From positions 3,348,001 to 3,412,000 of the forward strand of contig NZ_CP119108.1 in the NCBI RefSeq assembly GCF_029094505.1: a stretch of DNA of 64,000 nt. Reading direction: 5' to 3'. The position numbers and the translations under genes were made by a program. This document shows positions 15,809 to 24,667 of the stretch, in pieces. This DNA comes from Microbacterium horticulturae. GTDB taxonomy: Bacteria; Actinomycetota; Actinomycetes; Actinomycetales; Microbacteriaceae. Positions within the stretch are counted from its first letter, which is position 1. The number at the start of each line of letters is the position of its first letter. The notes beneath the pieces were generated by a model. It was not told the DNA's origin. It was given only the letters and a program-made list of their open reading frames with translations, and did not search any database.

Positions 15809-17167
15809 TCAGACCGCGCCCGCCCGCACCCCGGCCATGAACCGCTGCACGTCCGGGTCGACCTGGATGTCGCGCGGCCGTAGCGGGCGCGTCAGGTACA
15901 GCCCGTCGAGTGAGGTCAGCCGCGACAGCGCCACGTACGTCTGCCCGGGGGCGAAGGCTCCCGCGCCGAGGTCGATGATCGCGCGGTCGTAGGTCTTGCC
16001 CTGCGACTTGTGGATCGTCACCGCCCACGCCAGCCGCAGCGGAAACTGCGTGAACTCGGCCGCGATGTCGCGGGTCAGCGCCTTCGTGCGCGGGTCGTAC
16101 GCGTAGCGGAACTTCTCCCAGACACTGGGCTCGACGTCGTGCTCTTCGCCGTCGACGTCCACCCGCACGGTGTCGCCCGCGATGCGCGTCACCGTGCCGA
16201 TCGTGCCGTTCACCCAGCGCGGCGGCCCGCCCTTCGACGCGACGTCGTTGCGCAGGAACATCACCTGCGCCCCGATCTTCAGCTGCAGCTCGACGTCGGC
16301 GGGATAGGCGTCGCCGCGCCCGAAGTCGCCGCTCACGTCGGCCATCGCCGTCTGCGCGCGCCCCGGCAGGGCGTTCAGATGCTTCTGGTTGATGGCCGTG
16401 ACCCGGTCGTTGCGCGTGGCGAGCGTGATGATCGGCGGCTCTCCCGCGACCTGCTCGGGCGGGCGCCGTGCGCCGGTGTCGTTGAGCACCTTCGCGATGT
16501 CAGCGGTCACGTGACCGTGCCGCACCGCGTTGAGCATCGCCTTGAACCCCGGATCGGATTGACGATGGATGTCGCGCAGCTCGCGGATGTGCAGCTCGGC
16601 GCCATGCCGCCCGAGATCGAGCAGACCCGAAGAGTCGGGGGCCTCCCCCGCCCACACATGCGCGTCGAAGAACCAGAACGACCGGTAATGGTCGCTCACA
16701 TAGCGTGCCTCGTCGCCGCGCGGCGGCACCGGAGCGAGCTGGTACGGGTCGCCGAACATGACGACCTGCACACCGCCGAACGGCTCGGCGCGCCGGCCCC
16801 GCGCCGTGCGCAGGGCCCGGTCGACGGCATCCATCAGATCCGCGTTCACCATCGAGATCTCATCGATCACGAGCGTGTCGATCGCGTTCAGCAGCTTGCG
16901 GGTCGCGTCGGACTGCGGCTCGTCTTTGGTGCCGATGAGCCCGATCGGCAGTTTGAACAGCGAGTGGATGGTCTGCCCCTCGACGTTCAGCGCCGCGACA
17001 CCGGTCGGGGCGCAGACCGCGACCTGTTTCTGCGTGTTCCAGGCGAGGTGCTGCAGCAGCGTCGACTTGCCGGTGCCCGCGCGACCGGTCACGAACACGT
17101 GGTCACGGGTGTCTTCGATGAGGCGGAACACCTCCTCCTGCTCGGCGGAGAGGGAGGGAGCGGTCAC
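15809..17167 (-). CDS. PIF1-like ATP-dependent helicase
   Basis: The 452-residue superfamily 1 helicase has Walker A GRAGTGKST (about residue 30), Walker B LVIDEISMV, motif III MFGDPYQLAPV, and C-terminal VTIHKSQGKTYDRAIIDLG with YVALSRLTSLDGLYL. These match the PIF1/RecD2-like group, which unwinds 5'-tailed DNA, including structured sites. GTG 17167 is chosen because homology starts just after it and TACCAT sits seven bases upstream; an ATG at 17215 would add an unusual leader. The gene is monocistronic and divergent from the membrane protein at 17290. Confidence 0.88.
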   Translation of the reverse strand: MTAPSLSAEQEEVFRLIEDTRDHVFVTGRAGTGKSTLLQHLAWNTQKQVAVCAPTGVAALNVEGQTIHSLFKLPIGLIGTKDEPQSDATRKLLNAIDTLVIDEISMVNADLMDAVDRALRTARGRRAEPFGGVQVVMFGDPYQLAPVPPRGDEARYVSDHYRSFWFFDAHVWAGEAPDSSGLLDLGRHGAELHIRELRDIHRQSDPGFKAMLNAVRHGHVTADIAKVLNDTGARRPPEQVAGEPPIITLATRNDRVTAINQKHLNALPGRAQTAMADVSGDFGRGDAYPADVELQLKIGAQVMFLRNDVASKGGPPRWVNGTIGTVTRIAGDTVRVDVDGEEHDVEPSVWEKFRYAYDPRTKALTRDIAAEFTQFPLRLAWAVTIHKSQGKTYDRAIIDLGAGAFAPGQTYVALSRLTSLDGLYLTRPLRPRDIQVDPDVQRFMAGVRAGAV

Positions 17168-17289
17168 CCGATCAATGGTACGGGGGTGGATGCCGCATCC
17201 CGCCCGGTTCTCCACAACCGCGTCCCACGTGTGCGGCGTTCTGCGTCATTCCCCAGGCTCGGACCGGGCCTCTTTCCTAGACTGGAGCC

Positions 17290-18459
17290 GTGGAAAAGGA
17301 GGCGCTGGACGCCGCGAAGCCCCCGGGCACACCCTCCGGCCCACCGGCGATGCCGGCGGGCGCCACCACCATGCCCCCGCCTGCGCTTCACACGCAGGCG
17401 TCGCCGGCCCCCGGCATCCCCCCGCGCAACGCCCACCCGGTGCGCGATCTCATCGCGGTCGGACTCACGGTCGCCGTACTGCTGGCGGCGCTGGCGGTCG
17501 GCGGCTTCTTCGTCTACCGCGCCCTCTACAGCCCGTCGGCATTCGTGCAGCACTATCTGTCGCTGCTGGCGAACGGCCACGCCGCCGATGCGCTGAAGGT
17601 GCCGGGTGTCGCGATCGACCGGTCCGATCTCGAGAAGGCCGGCCTGCCGAAGGATTCCTCCGAGGTGCTGCTGCGGCAGTCGGCGCTGTCGAGCCTCACC
17701 GATGTGCAGATCGTCTCGGAGACGCCGGAGGACGACGGCGACACGGCCGTCGCGGTGACGTACAAGGCCGGCCGGTACGCCGGCGTCACGACGTTCGAGA
17801 TCGCCTCCGACGGCTGGGCGGGGTTCGTGCCGGTGTGGCGCTTCGCCCGCAGCCCGCTGGCGGTGATCGACCTCAGCGTGCACGGCTCGATGACGTTCCA
17901 GGTGAACGATTTCCGCCTCGACAAGCGGCAGGTCGCCCTGGCCGGGACCGCCGTCGACCCGGCCGACCCCGTGCCCATGCTCGTGTTCTCGCCCGGTGTG
18001 TACTCGATACGGGTCGACACGACGATCTCGTACTCCCAGGGCGTGGCCGTTCTCTCGGACGCCCCTATGAAGGATGTGCCCGTCGAGGTGCAGACTCAGC
18101 CCACCGACAAGTTCGTCGCCGTCGTGCAGGACCGCGTCGACGACTTCCTCGAGCAGTGCGCGACGCAGCAGGTGCTGCAGCCGACCGGCTGCCCGTTCGG
18201 CTACGTCGTGCACAACCGGCTCGCGGGGCTGCCGCACTGGTCGATCGACCAGGCGCCGAAGGTCGACGTCGTACCGTCAGGCGAAGGGTGGGCGATCCCC
18301 GAGACCGACGGCAAGGCGCACATCGTGGTCGACATCCAGTCGATCTACGACGGGTCGATCACGCACCTCGACGAGGATGTGCCGTTCACCCTCGTGGGGA
18401 CCATCGACATCAGCGCGAACGGCGCCGCCTCGATCCGGGTGAGCGAACCCGGCTCGTGA
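17290..18459 (+). CDS. One-pass membrane protein with extracytoplasmic region
   Basis: The 389-residue product has a Pro/Ala-rich cytoplasmic N-terminus (1-50), a single membrane helix (LIAVGLTVAVLLAALAVGGF, about 55-74) and a large extracytoplasmic part. The latter begins YSPSAFVQHYLSLLANGHAA, an NTF2/DUF4878-like start. It also has two cysteines (EQCATQQVLQPTGCP) that could form a disulfide. I do not recognise a named family with confidence. The start is GTG with TAGACT six bases upstream, a leaderless layout. It stands alone. Confidence 0.75.
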   Translation: MEKEALDAAKPPGTPSGPPAMPAGATTMPPPALHTQASPAPGIPPRNAHPVRDLIAVGLTVAVLLAALAVGGFFVYRALYSPSAFVQHYLSLLANGHAADALKVPGVAIDRSDLEKAGLPKDSSEVLLRQSALSSLTDVQIVSETPEDDGDTAVAVTYKAGRYAGVTTFEIASDGWAGFVPVWRFARSPLAVIDLSVHGSMTFQVNDFRLDKRQVALAGTAVDPADPVPMLVFSPGVYSIRVDTTISYSQGVAVLSDAPMKDVPVEVQTQPTDKFVAVVQDRVDDFLEQCATQQVLQPTGCPFGYVVHNRLAGLPHWSIDQAPKVDVVPSGEGWAIPETDGKAHIVVDIQSIYDGSITHLDEDVPFTLVGTIDISANGAASIRVSEPGS

Positions 18460-18548
18460 TCTGAGGCCGGCCGGCGCGGCCACCGGCCCGCGGCATCCCC
18501 TCACTGCCCTCACGCGCGCTCGCCACCGTCGCCCCCCTCACCACCCCT

Positions 18549-18680
18549 CCGAATTCATATGGAACCGTCCCACGCACATCAAACCGTCGGCAGTTTGATG
18601 TGCGTGGGACAGATTCATATGAATTTGGCGCCAGGGGGCGCCCGAGTTCATATGAATTTGGCGCCAGGGGGGCGCCCGAG
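18549..18680. repeat. CATATG palindrome, copy A, plus tandem TTCATATGAATTTGGCGCC units
   Basis: GTCCCACGCACATCAAAC (18568-18585) and GTTTGATGTGCGTGGGAC (18593-18610) form a perfect 18-bp stem. They are flanked by AATTCATATG on the left and CATATGAATT on the right. Downstream, TTCATATGAATTTGGCGCCA occurs twice, separated by GGGGGCGCCCGAG. A related copy lies at 29518-29605. It sits in the 240-bp gap between a plus-strand membrane protein and the end of the minus-strand CopD-CtaG gene, which otherwise holds nothing recognisable. Confidence 0.85.
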
Positions 18681-18699
18681 CACCTCATGAGGCCAGGGC

Positions 18700-20763
18700 T
18701 CAGGATCCGAGCCGGGCCTCGCGCTCGGCCGCGCGCGCGTCGCGATCGGCCATTGCAGCGAGCCGCTCGTTGTAGGCGACCAGCTCGGCGTCGCCGGTGC
18801 GGTCGGCGTGCCGATCGCGGCGCTTCTGCACCTTCTCGTCGTTGCGCGCCCATTCGATGCCCACGATCACCGCGAGGATCAGGGTCGGGATCTCGCCCAC
18901 CGACCAGGCGATGCCGCCCCCCACGTACTGGTCGGCCATCGGCGTCGCGCCCCAGGTGCGCCCCATCGACCCGAACCACTCGGCGACCATGAGCCCGCTG
19001 TGCATCATGATCGTGATGCCGAAGAACGCGTGCGTGGCCATCACCAGAATGAGGATGACGATGCGCATCGCGTACGGCAGCCGCGACGGCACCGGGTCGA
19101 TGCCGACCAGCGACTGCACGAACAGATAGCCCGAGATGAGGAAGTGCACGATCATCCACTCGTGGCCGAGGTGGTCGTACATCGCCCAGCGCAGCAGGTC
19201 GGTGAAGTAGAAGATCCACAATGACCCGGCGAAGATGGCCGCCGCCACGATCGGGTTCGTGATGACCTTCGCGTACGGACTGTGCACGGCCCACATGATC
19301 CACTCGCGGGCGCCACGCGTGCCGTCGTGGCGCTTGTCGATGGCGCGCAGCGCGAGCGTCACCGGGGCGCCCGGCACCAGCAGCATGGGGATCGCCATCG
19401 TCAGCAGCATGTGCCCCATCATGTGCACGCTGAACAGGTAGTCCTGATACGCGTTCAGCGGCCCGCAGGTGACCCACGCCAGCAGCGCGAGCCCGAGCAG
19501 CCAGAACACCGTGCGCTGAACCGGCCACTTGTCGCCGCGCCGGTGCAGCCGACGGACGCCGGCGAGGTAGAAGAAGGCGCCGAACGCGCACACGAGCGCC
19601 CAGAGCAGGTCGATCTCCCACTGGGTGAACCAGCGCGCGAGGGTCAGCTCGGGCGGCAGCGGCGCCCCGGTGAGGATCTCGGCCGGTGTCTCCGACAGCG
19701 GTACTTGGGCGCCCGCCGGCGGAGGCGTGCGCGCGAGCGCGACCGCGACACCGCTGGCCAGGCCCATGATCGCGAGCTCGACGACCACGAAGCTCCAGAA
19801 TCGACGGCGGGATGCCGCATCCCGCCGCACCCGCGAGATCAGCCGCGTGCGGTACACGGCTCCCAGCAGGCCGAGCAGCACGAGCGCTGCGGTTTTGACG
19901 AGCACGAGCTGGCCGTATCCCGAGGTGAACAGGCCGTCCAGCCCGCCCAGGCCGACGATCGCCCGGGCGACGCCAGAGACGGCCACGACGACGAACGCGA
20001 TGATAGCGATCGTGGAGTAGCGGCCGAGCAGGTCGGCCATCTGATCCTTGTCGAGCAGCGGACGCACGACGATCAGCAGCACGAGTCCGCCGACCCAGAC
20101 GGCGGCGCCGATCATGTGCAGGATCATCGCCGTCACCGCGATGTTGTGCGACGCCAGATCGCCCGAGTGCCCCTGCGTGCCCATCGGCACCAGCGACGCG
20201 AGAGCGAGAATCGCAACGAGCAGCGTCGCCGTCCAGCCACGGACCACGTACGTGAGGATCGTCAGCACCGCGCCGGCGAGCGTCGTGATGAGCCAGGTGA
20301 TGCCTGCCTCGGTCGTGGTCAACCAGGTGCCCAGCTGCGAGCCGAACGTGTTGTCGAGCCCGACCGTCGGGTTGAAAGTGAGCACGAAGGTCAAGAATCC
20401 GGTGGTCGCCGAGGCCACCGTGAAGACACCGGCGGAAAGGGATGCCACGGCCAGCGCCAGCTCGAACGGCTTCTCGCCGACCTTCAGGCCGAACAGAGCG
20501 GTCACGAGCGTGCCGCACATGCCCGCGGCCGTCAGGTTCACGATCATCGTGACCAGCGGCAGTCCCCAGCGCACGACCGGCCCCGGGTCGCCCAGCGGCA
20601 GGGTCGCGGCCCCTCCGCCATAGGCGAGCGCCCACAGCGCCGCGACGAACGCGGCCACGACGAGGAGCGCGGGTCCGGCCGCCCGCAGCACGCGCGCCGA
20701 GCCCTCGCCCGCAGAGGCTCCGCGCGGCGCGTCGGTCCGGCGCGGAGAAGCAACGGGGATCAC
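18700..20763 (-). CDS. CopD-CtaG fusion: copper resistance/cytochrome oxidase assembly membrane protein
   Basis: The 687-residue protein is all membrane helices. The N-terminal half is CopD-like (PF05425; for example HNIAVTAMILHMIGAAVWVG). The C-terminal half is a caa3_CtaG domain (PF09678) with VHMMGHMLLTMAIPMLLVPG and HEWMIVHFLISGYLFVQSL, His/Met-rich positions suited to copper. Such fusions are common in actinobacteria and are thought to move copper across the membrane and to the CuB site of heme-copper oxidase. The tail is charged and basic. GTG 20763 has TAGGCT six bases upstream, so it is probably leaderless. Confidence 0.92.
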   Translation of the reverse strand: MIPVASPRRTDAPRGASAGEGSARVLRAAGPALLVVAAFVAALWALAYGGGAATLPLGDPGPVVRWGLPLVTMIVNLTAAGMCGTLVTALFGLKVGEKPFELALAVASLSAGVFTVASATTGFLTFVLTFNPTVGLDNTFGSQLGTWLTTTEAGITWLITTLAGAVLTILTYVVRGWTATLLVAILALASLVPMGTQGHSGDLASHNIAVTAMILHMIGAAVWVGGLVLLIVVRPLLDKDQMADLLGRYSTIAIIAFVVVAVSGVARAIVGLGGLDGLFTSGYGQLVLVKTAALVLLGLLGAVYRTRLISRVRRDAASRRRFWSFVVVELAIMGLASGVAVALARTPPPAGAQVPLSETPAEILTGAPLPPELTLARWFTQWEIDLLWALVCAFGAFFYLAGVRRLHRRGDKWPVQRTVFWLLGLALLAWVTCGPLNAYQDYLFSVHMMGHMLLTMAIPMLLVPGAPVTLALRAIDKRHDGTRGAREWIMWAVHSPYAKVITNPIVAAAIFAGSLWIFYFTDLLRWAMYDHLGHEWMIVHFLISGYLFVQSLVGIDPVPSRLPYAMRIVILILVMATHAFFGITIMMHSGLMVAEWFGSMGRTWGATPMADQYVGGGIAWSVGEIPTLILAVIVGIEWARNDEKVQKRRDRHADRTGDAELVAYNERLAAMADRDARAAEREARLGS

Positions 20764-20820
20764 CCCTCAAGCCTAAGCGTCGGTGGAGGGGCGAAGCTCG
20801 CTCGAGCGCGCAGACAAGGG

Positions 20821-20857
20821 GAGAGGGGGATGCCGCAGCTCGCGGCATCCCCCTCTC
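20821..20857 (-). terminator. Perfect 16-bp hairpin after hup
   Basis: GAGAGGGGGATGCCGC and GCGGCATCCCCCTCTC flank the loop AGCTC. It follows the HU stop codon by 12 bp and would end transcripts from that gene; CopD-CtaG starts beyond it on the same strand. The stem contains the abundant GGATGCCGC motif. Confidence 0.8.
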
Positions 20858-20869
20858 TTGACGTCCGTC

Positions 20870-21157
20870 TTACTTGACGGCTGCCTTCAGCTTCGAGCCG
20901 GCGGTGACCTTCACGCGCTTGCCGGCCGGGATCTTGATCTCGGCGCCGGTCTGCGGGTTGCGGCCGGTGCGGGCAGCGGTAGCGACCTGCTCGAAGGCGA
21001 TCCAGCCGGGGATCGAGACCTTGCTGCCCTTGGCGACGGCCTCGGAGACCGTGGCGAAGAGCGAGTCCAGGACGCCCGAGACGGTGGCCTGGCTCTGGCC
21101 GGTGGCGCTCGCGATGCTCGCGACGAGCTCGGTCTTGGTGATGGACTTGTCAGCCAT
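20870..21157 (-). CDS. hup: HU-family DNA-binding protein
   Basis: The 95-residue protein is a full-length HU monomer with the N-terminal dimerisation helices (ITKTELVASIASATG) and the beta-arm signature GRNPQTGAEIKIPAGKRV. It lacks the long Lys/Ala tail found on mycobacterial and streptomycete HupB/HupS. It binds and bends DNA without strong sequence preference. GGAGGACACACCCAC gives a good ribosome site. A candidate -10 TAGATA lies at 21194-21199. A perfect hairpin follows the gene. Confidence 0.96.
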   Translation of the reverse strand: MADKSITKTELVASIASATGQSQATVSGVLDSLFATVSEAVAKGSKVSIPGWIAFEQVATAARTGRNPQTGAEIKIPAGKRVKVTAGSKLKAAVK

Positions 21158-21429
21158 GTGGGTGTGTCCTCCAGACGGCGGACCCGCCGCCTTTATCTAC
21201 GGAACCGGAAGACGTTGTGCCCCCGGCTGGTCTGTTCGACCGGGTCCGAATGTACCAAGAATCCGCGGAATCATGCGGATTTCGGGGCGTCCCGGCCATT
21301 TTCGCCCGGCGTGTCGGGCGAAAGCGTGTGACGGGTGTGACAGAAGTGACGCATGGGACGCATTGGGCCGAGGCATCCCGAATCTCCGGCTGATCGGCCC
21401 GAACGCCGATCGCGCCCCATCCCGAATCG

Positions 21430-21498
21430 GTGAGAGAACAGCTGGTGGACGAGGATGCGGTTGTTTCCCTCTCTCTCGTCCGCCCGTTGTTCTCTCAC
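21430..21498. repeat. 69-bp hairpin element, copy 3 (type A centre)
   Basis: The left arm GTGAGAGAACAGCTGGTGGA continues CGAG; the right arm ends CGCCCGTTGTTCTCTCAC. The arms match at 21 of 24 positions. The 21-bp centre GATGCGGTTGTTTCCCTCTCT differs from copy 1 by one base. Confidence 0.85.
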
Positions 21499-21523
21499 GG
21501 AGCGGAGGTCGAGGAGGAAGGGT

Positions 21524-21583
21524 GGATGCCGCGGGCGCGGATGCCGCGGACGGGGATGTCGCGGACGCGGATGCCGCGGACAT
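21524..21583. repeat. Four tandem 15-bp units GGATGCCGCGGACGC
   Basis: Units begin at 21524, 21539, 21554 and 21569 and read GGATGCCGCGGGCGC, GGATGCCGCGGACGG, GGATGTCGCGGACGC and GGATGCCGCGGACAT. Three of the four contain the 11-mer that is enriched across the window. Confidence 0.85.
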
Positions 21584-21587
21584 GACG

Positions 21588-21619
21588 AAGGCCGGAACCC
21601 CTGAGGGGCTCCGGCCTTC
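21588..21619 (-). terminator. Hairpin after the rpmB-rpmG-rpsN operon
   Basis: GAAGGCCGGAACCCC, loop TGA, then GGGGCTCCGGCCTTC: 14 of 15 pairs. It lies 51 bp past the S14 stop codon and lacks a T-tract. Confidence 0.7.
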
Positions 21620-21670
21620 GTGGAAGCGGTTGCTACCAGCTCGACTGTGCCGTTCGGACGCGAGCTGGTT

Positions 21671-21976
21671 TCACCAGCTCGACTTGGTCACGCCGGGCAG
21701 TTCGCCACGGTGCGCCATGTCGCGGAAGCGGACACGCGAGATGCCGAACTTCGACAGGTTGCCGCGCGGGCGACCGTCGATGACGTCGCGGTTGCGCAGA
21801 CGAACCGGCGACGCGTTGCGCGGCAGCTTCTGCAGGCCGACGCGAGCGGCCTCGCGCTGCTCGTCGGTCGCGTTCGGGTCGATGAGCTGCTTCTTCAGCT
21901 CGGCGCGCTTCTCGGCGTAGCGGGCGACGACCTCGGCACGCTGGTTGTTACGCGCGATCTTGCTCTTCTTGGCCAT
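21671..21976 (-). CDS. rpsN: 30S ribosomal protein S14, zinc-free type
   Basis: The 101-residue protein is the long, cysteine-free S14 form. It starts [20 protein letters not shown] and ends [19 protein letters not shown], with no CxxC motifs. It is part of the 30S head. It starts 4 bp after the L33 stop, making a tight rpmB-rpmG-rpsN operon. In several actinobacteria the cysteine-free forms are Zur-repressed paralogues of zinc-binding ones. No Zur box is seen here, so these may be the housekeeping copies in this lineage. Confidence 0.96.
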   Translation of the reverse strand: MAKKSKIARNNQRAEVVARYAEKRAELKKQLIDPNATDEQREAARVGLQKLPRNASPVRLRNRDVIDGRPRGNLSKFGISRVRFRDMAHRGELPGVTKSSW

Positions 21977-21980
21977 GAGA

Positions 21981-22151
21981 TCAGCGCTCCTCTCGGAATT
22001 CGACGTGCTTGCGCACCACCGGGTCGTACTTCTTCAGCACGATGCGGTCGGGGTTGTTGCGGCGGTTCTTGCGCGTCACGTAGGTGTACCCCGTGCCCGC
22101 GGTCGAACGCAGCTTGATGATCGGACGGACGTCCTGTGCCTTCTTGGCCAT
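21981..22151 (-). CDS. rpmG: 50S ribosomal protein L33, zinc-free type
   Basis: The 56-residue protein begins [20 protein letters not shown] and ends KHVEFREER, with the typical [19 protein letters not shown] core. It has no cysteines, so it is the C-minus form that does not bind zinc. Its ATG overlaps the L28 stop by one base (TGATG), and the S14 start follows after 4 bp, giving strict translational coupling. Confidence 0.95.
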   Translation of the reverse strand: MAKKAQDVRPIIKLRSTAGTGYTYVTRKNRRNNPDRIVLKKYDPVVRKHVEFREER

Positions 22152-22387
22152 CAGAGCTTCACACCCTTCGCGATCAGGTCCTTCACGACCGACTCGATGC
22201 CGCGCGCGTCGATCACCTTGATGCCCTTGGCGGACACATTGAGCGTGATCTTACGACCGAGCGACGGCACGTAGTAGGTCTTCTTCTGCACGTTCGGGTC
22301 GAAGCGGCGCTTCGTCCGGCGGTGCGAGTGCGAGATGTTGTGACCGAAGCCGGGAACCGCTCCGGTCACCTGGCACACTGCAGCCAT
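22151..22387 (-). CDS. rpmB: 50S ribosomal protein L28, zinc-free type
   Basis: The 78-residue protein reads [20 protein letters not shown] at the N-terminus, followed by the basic [15 protein letters not shown] segment. It has a single cysteine and none of the CxxC pairs of zinc-binding L28. It is the first gene of the rpmB-rpmG-rpsN operon, with AAGGAGACATCACC as ribosome site. The 236-bp gap upstream (to 22623) contains a GACGCCG/CGGCGTC inverted repeat but no box resembling those before znuA and znuC. Confidence 0.95.
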   Translation of the reverse strand: MAAVCQVTGAVPGFGHNISHSHRRTKRRFDPNVQKKTYYVPSLGRKITLNVSAKGIKVIDARGIESVVKDLIAKGVKL

Positions 22388-22623
22388 GGTGATGTCTCCT
22401 TCTGTACCGTGACGCCGGACGGCGTCACCCAAGATCCCTTGTCTGCACCCACGACACGACCCGGTCTTGCGACCGGCGATCATGAAGAGGGAGCGAACTG
22501 CGTGCTGGAGTGCGCGCAGACAAAGAGCAAGTCTAGCATGGCGGGGCGTGTCGCCTTGACGTGAAAGCGGGGATGCGGCGGCCGCCGTCCCATCGACCGG
22601 CTCGCGCATCCCCGCCGGGACGA

Positions 22624-22734
22624 TCAGCGCTTGCGCGCCTTGACCGTGCCTTCCGCGGCCTTCTCCCTCTTGAGGGCACGCTTCTCCTTCAGCGTGGCCT
22701 GCGGCGTCTTCTTGGCGGTGTTCTTGTCTGCCAT
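22624..22734 (-). CDS. 36-residue basic protein
   Basis: The tiny product starts [20 protein letters not shown] and ends with KARKR. About 40% of residues are Lys or Arg, and the middle is predicted helical and strongly charged. Codon use has the G/C third positions of a real gene. I do not know a named family. Its size, charge and position upstream of ribosomal-protein genes suggest a nucleic-acid or ribosome-associated role, which is inference only. A GGGAAG lies about 12 nt upstream of the ATG. Confidence 0.65.
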   Translation of the reverse strand: MADKNTAKKTPQATLKEKRALKREKAAEGTVKARKR

Positions 22735-22851
22735 GGTCGATACTCGCTTCCCATTTCACAGCTGGCGGGTATTCCGAGTGACCATAGCCCACTTCCGAGA
22801 GGAAGTCACTTCCTGCGGTCTGACCGGGAGATTCGGGATGGATGCCGCGGC

Positions 22852-23613
22852 TCAGGCCGCCGCGTGCGGGTCGAGCCGGTTCAGCGTGACGACGGTCTGC
22901 GCGTAGTCACCGCGCACCTCGCCGAAGCGCAGGAACTTCACGTTCTCGACGAGGATCTCGTGCGCGTCGGGCTGGTCGCGCAGCAGTGCCAGCGTCTCGT
23001 CGGCGAAGTCGTCGAGCGGCATCGCGAACGGGCTCTCGCTCTGACCGGGCAGCAGCTCGGTCGCCACGGCTGGCGGGACGAGCTCGATCACCCGCACGCT
23101 CGTGTCTGACAGCTGCAGGCGGATCGACTCCGACAGCTGGTGGATCGCGGCCTTCGTGGCGTTGTACGTCGGGGTGACCGCAAGCGGTGTGTGGGCCAGG
23201 CCGCTGGAGACGGTGATGATCGCCGCGTCGGGCCGGGCCTGCAGCTGCGCGGTGAACGCCGCGATCAGTCGGATCGGCCCCAGCAGATTCGTCGCGACCA
23301 TCTGCTCGGCGTCGGCGACGAAGTCGGCGTTGCGCCAGTCCTCGATCCGCATGATGCCGGCCATGGCTATCAGCACGTTCAGGTCGGGATGCGCGGCGAT
23401 GACCTCGTCCGCGGCCTGACGGATGCTCTCGGGGTCGGCGGTGTCGATGCGGACGGTGTCGAAGCGGTGCTCGGCGCGCAGCTGTGCGAGCACGTCGGTG
23501 CGGCGCCCGCCGATGACGACGGTGTTCCCCGCGGCCTGCAGACGGAGCGCGAGGGCCAGGCCGATGCCACTGGTCGCGCCGGGGATGAAGACGGTGTTTC
23601 CTCTGGTGTCCAT
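22852..23613 (-). CDS. Short-chain dehydrogenase/reductase (DltE-like)
   Basis: The 253-residue classical SDR has the cofactor motif [15 protein letters not shown] (TGxxxGIG variant), an LIAMAGIM segment in place of NNAG, the catalytic Ser in ITVSSGLAH and the YxxxK pair in [14 protein letters not shown]. Members of this group are annotated DltE-like oxidoreductases; the substrate is not known. ATG 23613 follows GGTGGAGAC. It is divergent from an MmyB-type regulator 102 bp away, a pairing common in actinobacteria in which the regulator controls the SDR. Confidence 0.9.
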   Translation of the reverse strand: MDTRGNTVFIPGATSGIGLALALRLQAAGNTVVIGGRRTDVLAQLRAEHRFDTVRIDTADPESIRQAADEVIAAHPDLNVLIAMAGIMRIEDWRNADFVADAEQMVATNLLGPIRLIAAFTAQLQARPDAAIITVSSGLAHTPLAVTPTYNATKAAIHQLSESIRLQLSDTSVRVIELVPPAVATELLPGQSESPFAMPLDDFADETLALLRDQPDAHEILVENVKFLRFGEVRGDYAQTVVTLNRLDPHAAA

Positions 23614-23715
23614 GTCTCCACCATCTGCGGCATCCCCCCGCCGTGTAAGAGACCCGTCGATCGGGGGATTCGCGATCCCTGGTTGCCGCGGTGGCGACGC
23701 CCCAGAATGGAGGGC

Positions 23716-24552
23716 ATGGACCGTACCGGCCTCGCCGCTTTTCTCCGCACGCGCCGCGAGGCGCTGCAGCCCGGCGACGTCGGACTGCCCGACGGCGCGC
23801 GGCGGCGCGCGCCCGGCCTGCGCCGCGAAGAGGTGGCGCAGCTGACGGGCATGTCGGTCGACTATTACACGCGGCTCGAGCAGAGCCGGGGACCGCAGCC
23901 GAGTGAGCAGATGCTCGCGGCGCTCGCCCGCGCGCTGCGGCTGACCGACGACGAGCGCGACTACCTGTTCCGAGTCGCCGGGCACACCGCGCCCGACCGG
24001 CTGGGGTCGCTCCCCCACGTCGCGCCGGCGCTGCTGCGAGTACTCGACCGGCTCGACGACACCCCGGCGATGGTGCTGTCGAACCTCGGCGAGCAGCTCG
24101 TCGCCAACCGGATGGCACAGGCGCTGTTCGGCGACGTCTCGGCGCGCACAGGGCTTGCCCGCAGCGACGTCTTCCGCTGGTTCACCGAGCCTGCCTCGCG
24201 CGAGGTGTACCCCGAGGATGACCGAGCCCGCCAGTCACGCGCGCTGGTCGCGAACCTGCGCGTCGCGTACGGGGCGATGGGGCCGCGGTCGCGTGCCGGC
24301 GAGCTCGTACGCGCGCTGCAGGCGGCCAGCGACGAGTTCGCCGGGTTGTGGGAGCGGCACGAGGTCGCCAAGCGGTTCGAAGATCACAAGACGCTCGTGC
24401 ACCCCGAGCTGGGGCCGATCGAGCTGGACTGCCAGGTGCTGTTCACCGAGGACCAGGCGCAGGCTCTCCTCGTGCTCACCGCCGCGCCGCACACCGTGGC
24501 TGCGCAGAAGCTCGAGCTGCTGTCGGTGCTGGGCACCCAGCGGTTCGGCTGA
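23716..24552 (+). CDS. XRE-family regulator with MmyB-like ligand-binding domain
   Basis: The 278-residue protein contains LAAFLRTRREALQPGDVGLP, the HTH core GLRREEVAQLTGMSVDYYTR and LEQSRGPQPSEQMLAALARA, then an MmyB-LBD with NLGEQLVANRMAQALFGD and a final LELLSVLGTQRFG. It is closely similar in layout to the regulator at 4991. ATG 23716 is preferred, with CAGAAT seven bases upstream; ATG 23707 is an alternative. It probably regulates the divergent SDR. The IS3 element lies 74 bp past its stop and did not interrupt it. Confidence 0.9.
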   Translation: MDRTGLAAFLRTRREALQPGDVGLPDGARRRAPGLRREEVAQLTGMSVDYYTRLEQSRGPQPSEQMLAALARALRLTDDERDYLFRVAGHTAPDRLGSLPHVAPALLRVLDRLDDTPAMVLSNLGEQLVANRMAQALFGDVSARTGLARSDVFRWFTEPASREVYPEDDRARQSRALVANLRVAYGAMGPRSRAGELVRALQAASDEFAGLWERHEVAKRFEDHKTLVHPELGPIELDCQVLFTEDQAQALLVLTAAPHTVAAQKLELLSVLGTQRFG

Positions 24553-24667
24553 GGGCGCGCAGCACGGCGACTCGATTTGCCGTGCACAGCGTCGGCGTTC
24601 CGCCCCGACACGCCGTCATCCGCGCGTGGGGTGACCCGCTTTTGCTGGACAGGGTCCGTTGTTTTGA

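Larger units (their letters stand above)
21158..21670. other. 513-bp intergenic region between rpsN and hup
   Basis: No gene is visible. From the hup side it holds the hup leader, a 69-bp hairpin (21430-21498), a 4 x 15 bp tandem array (21524-21583) and the terminator hairpin of the ribosomal-protein operon (21588-21619). The stretch 21240-21429 shows nothing I can name. Confidence 0.7.

Noticed and set aside
22388..22560. Zur box before the cysteine-free ribosomal protein operon
   Set aside because: No sequence near TGATAAYGATTCTCA or another AT-rich palindrome is present.
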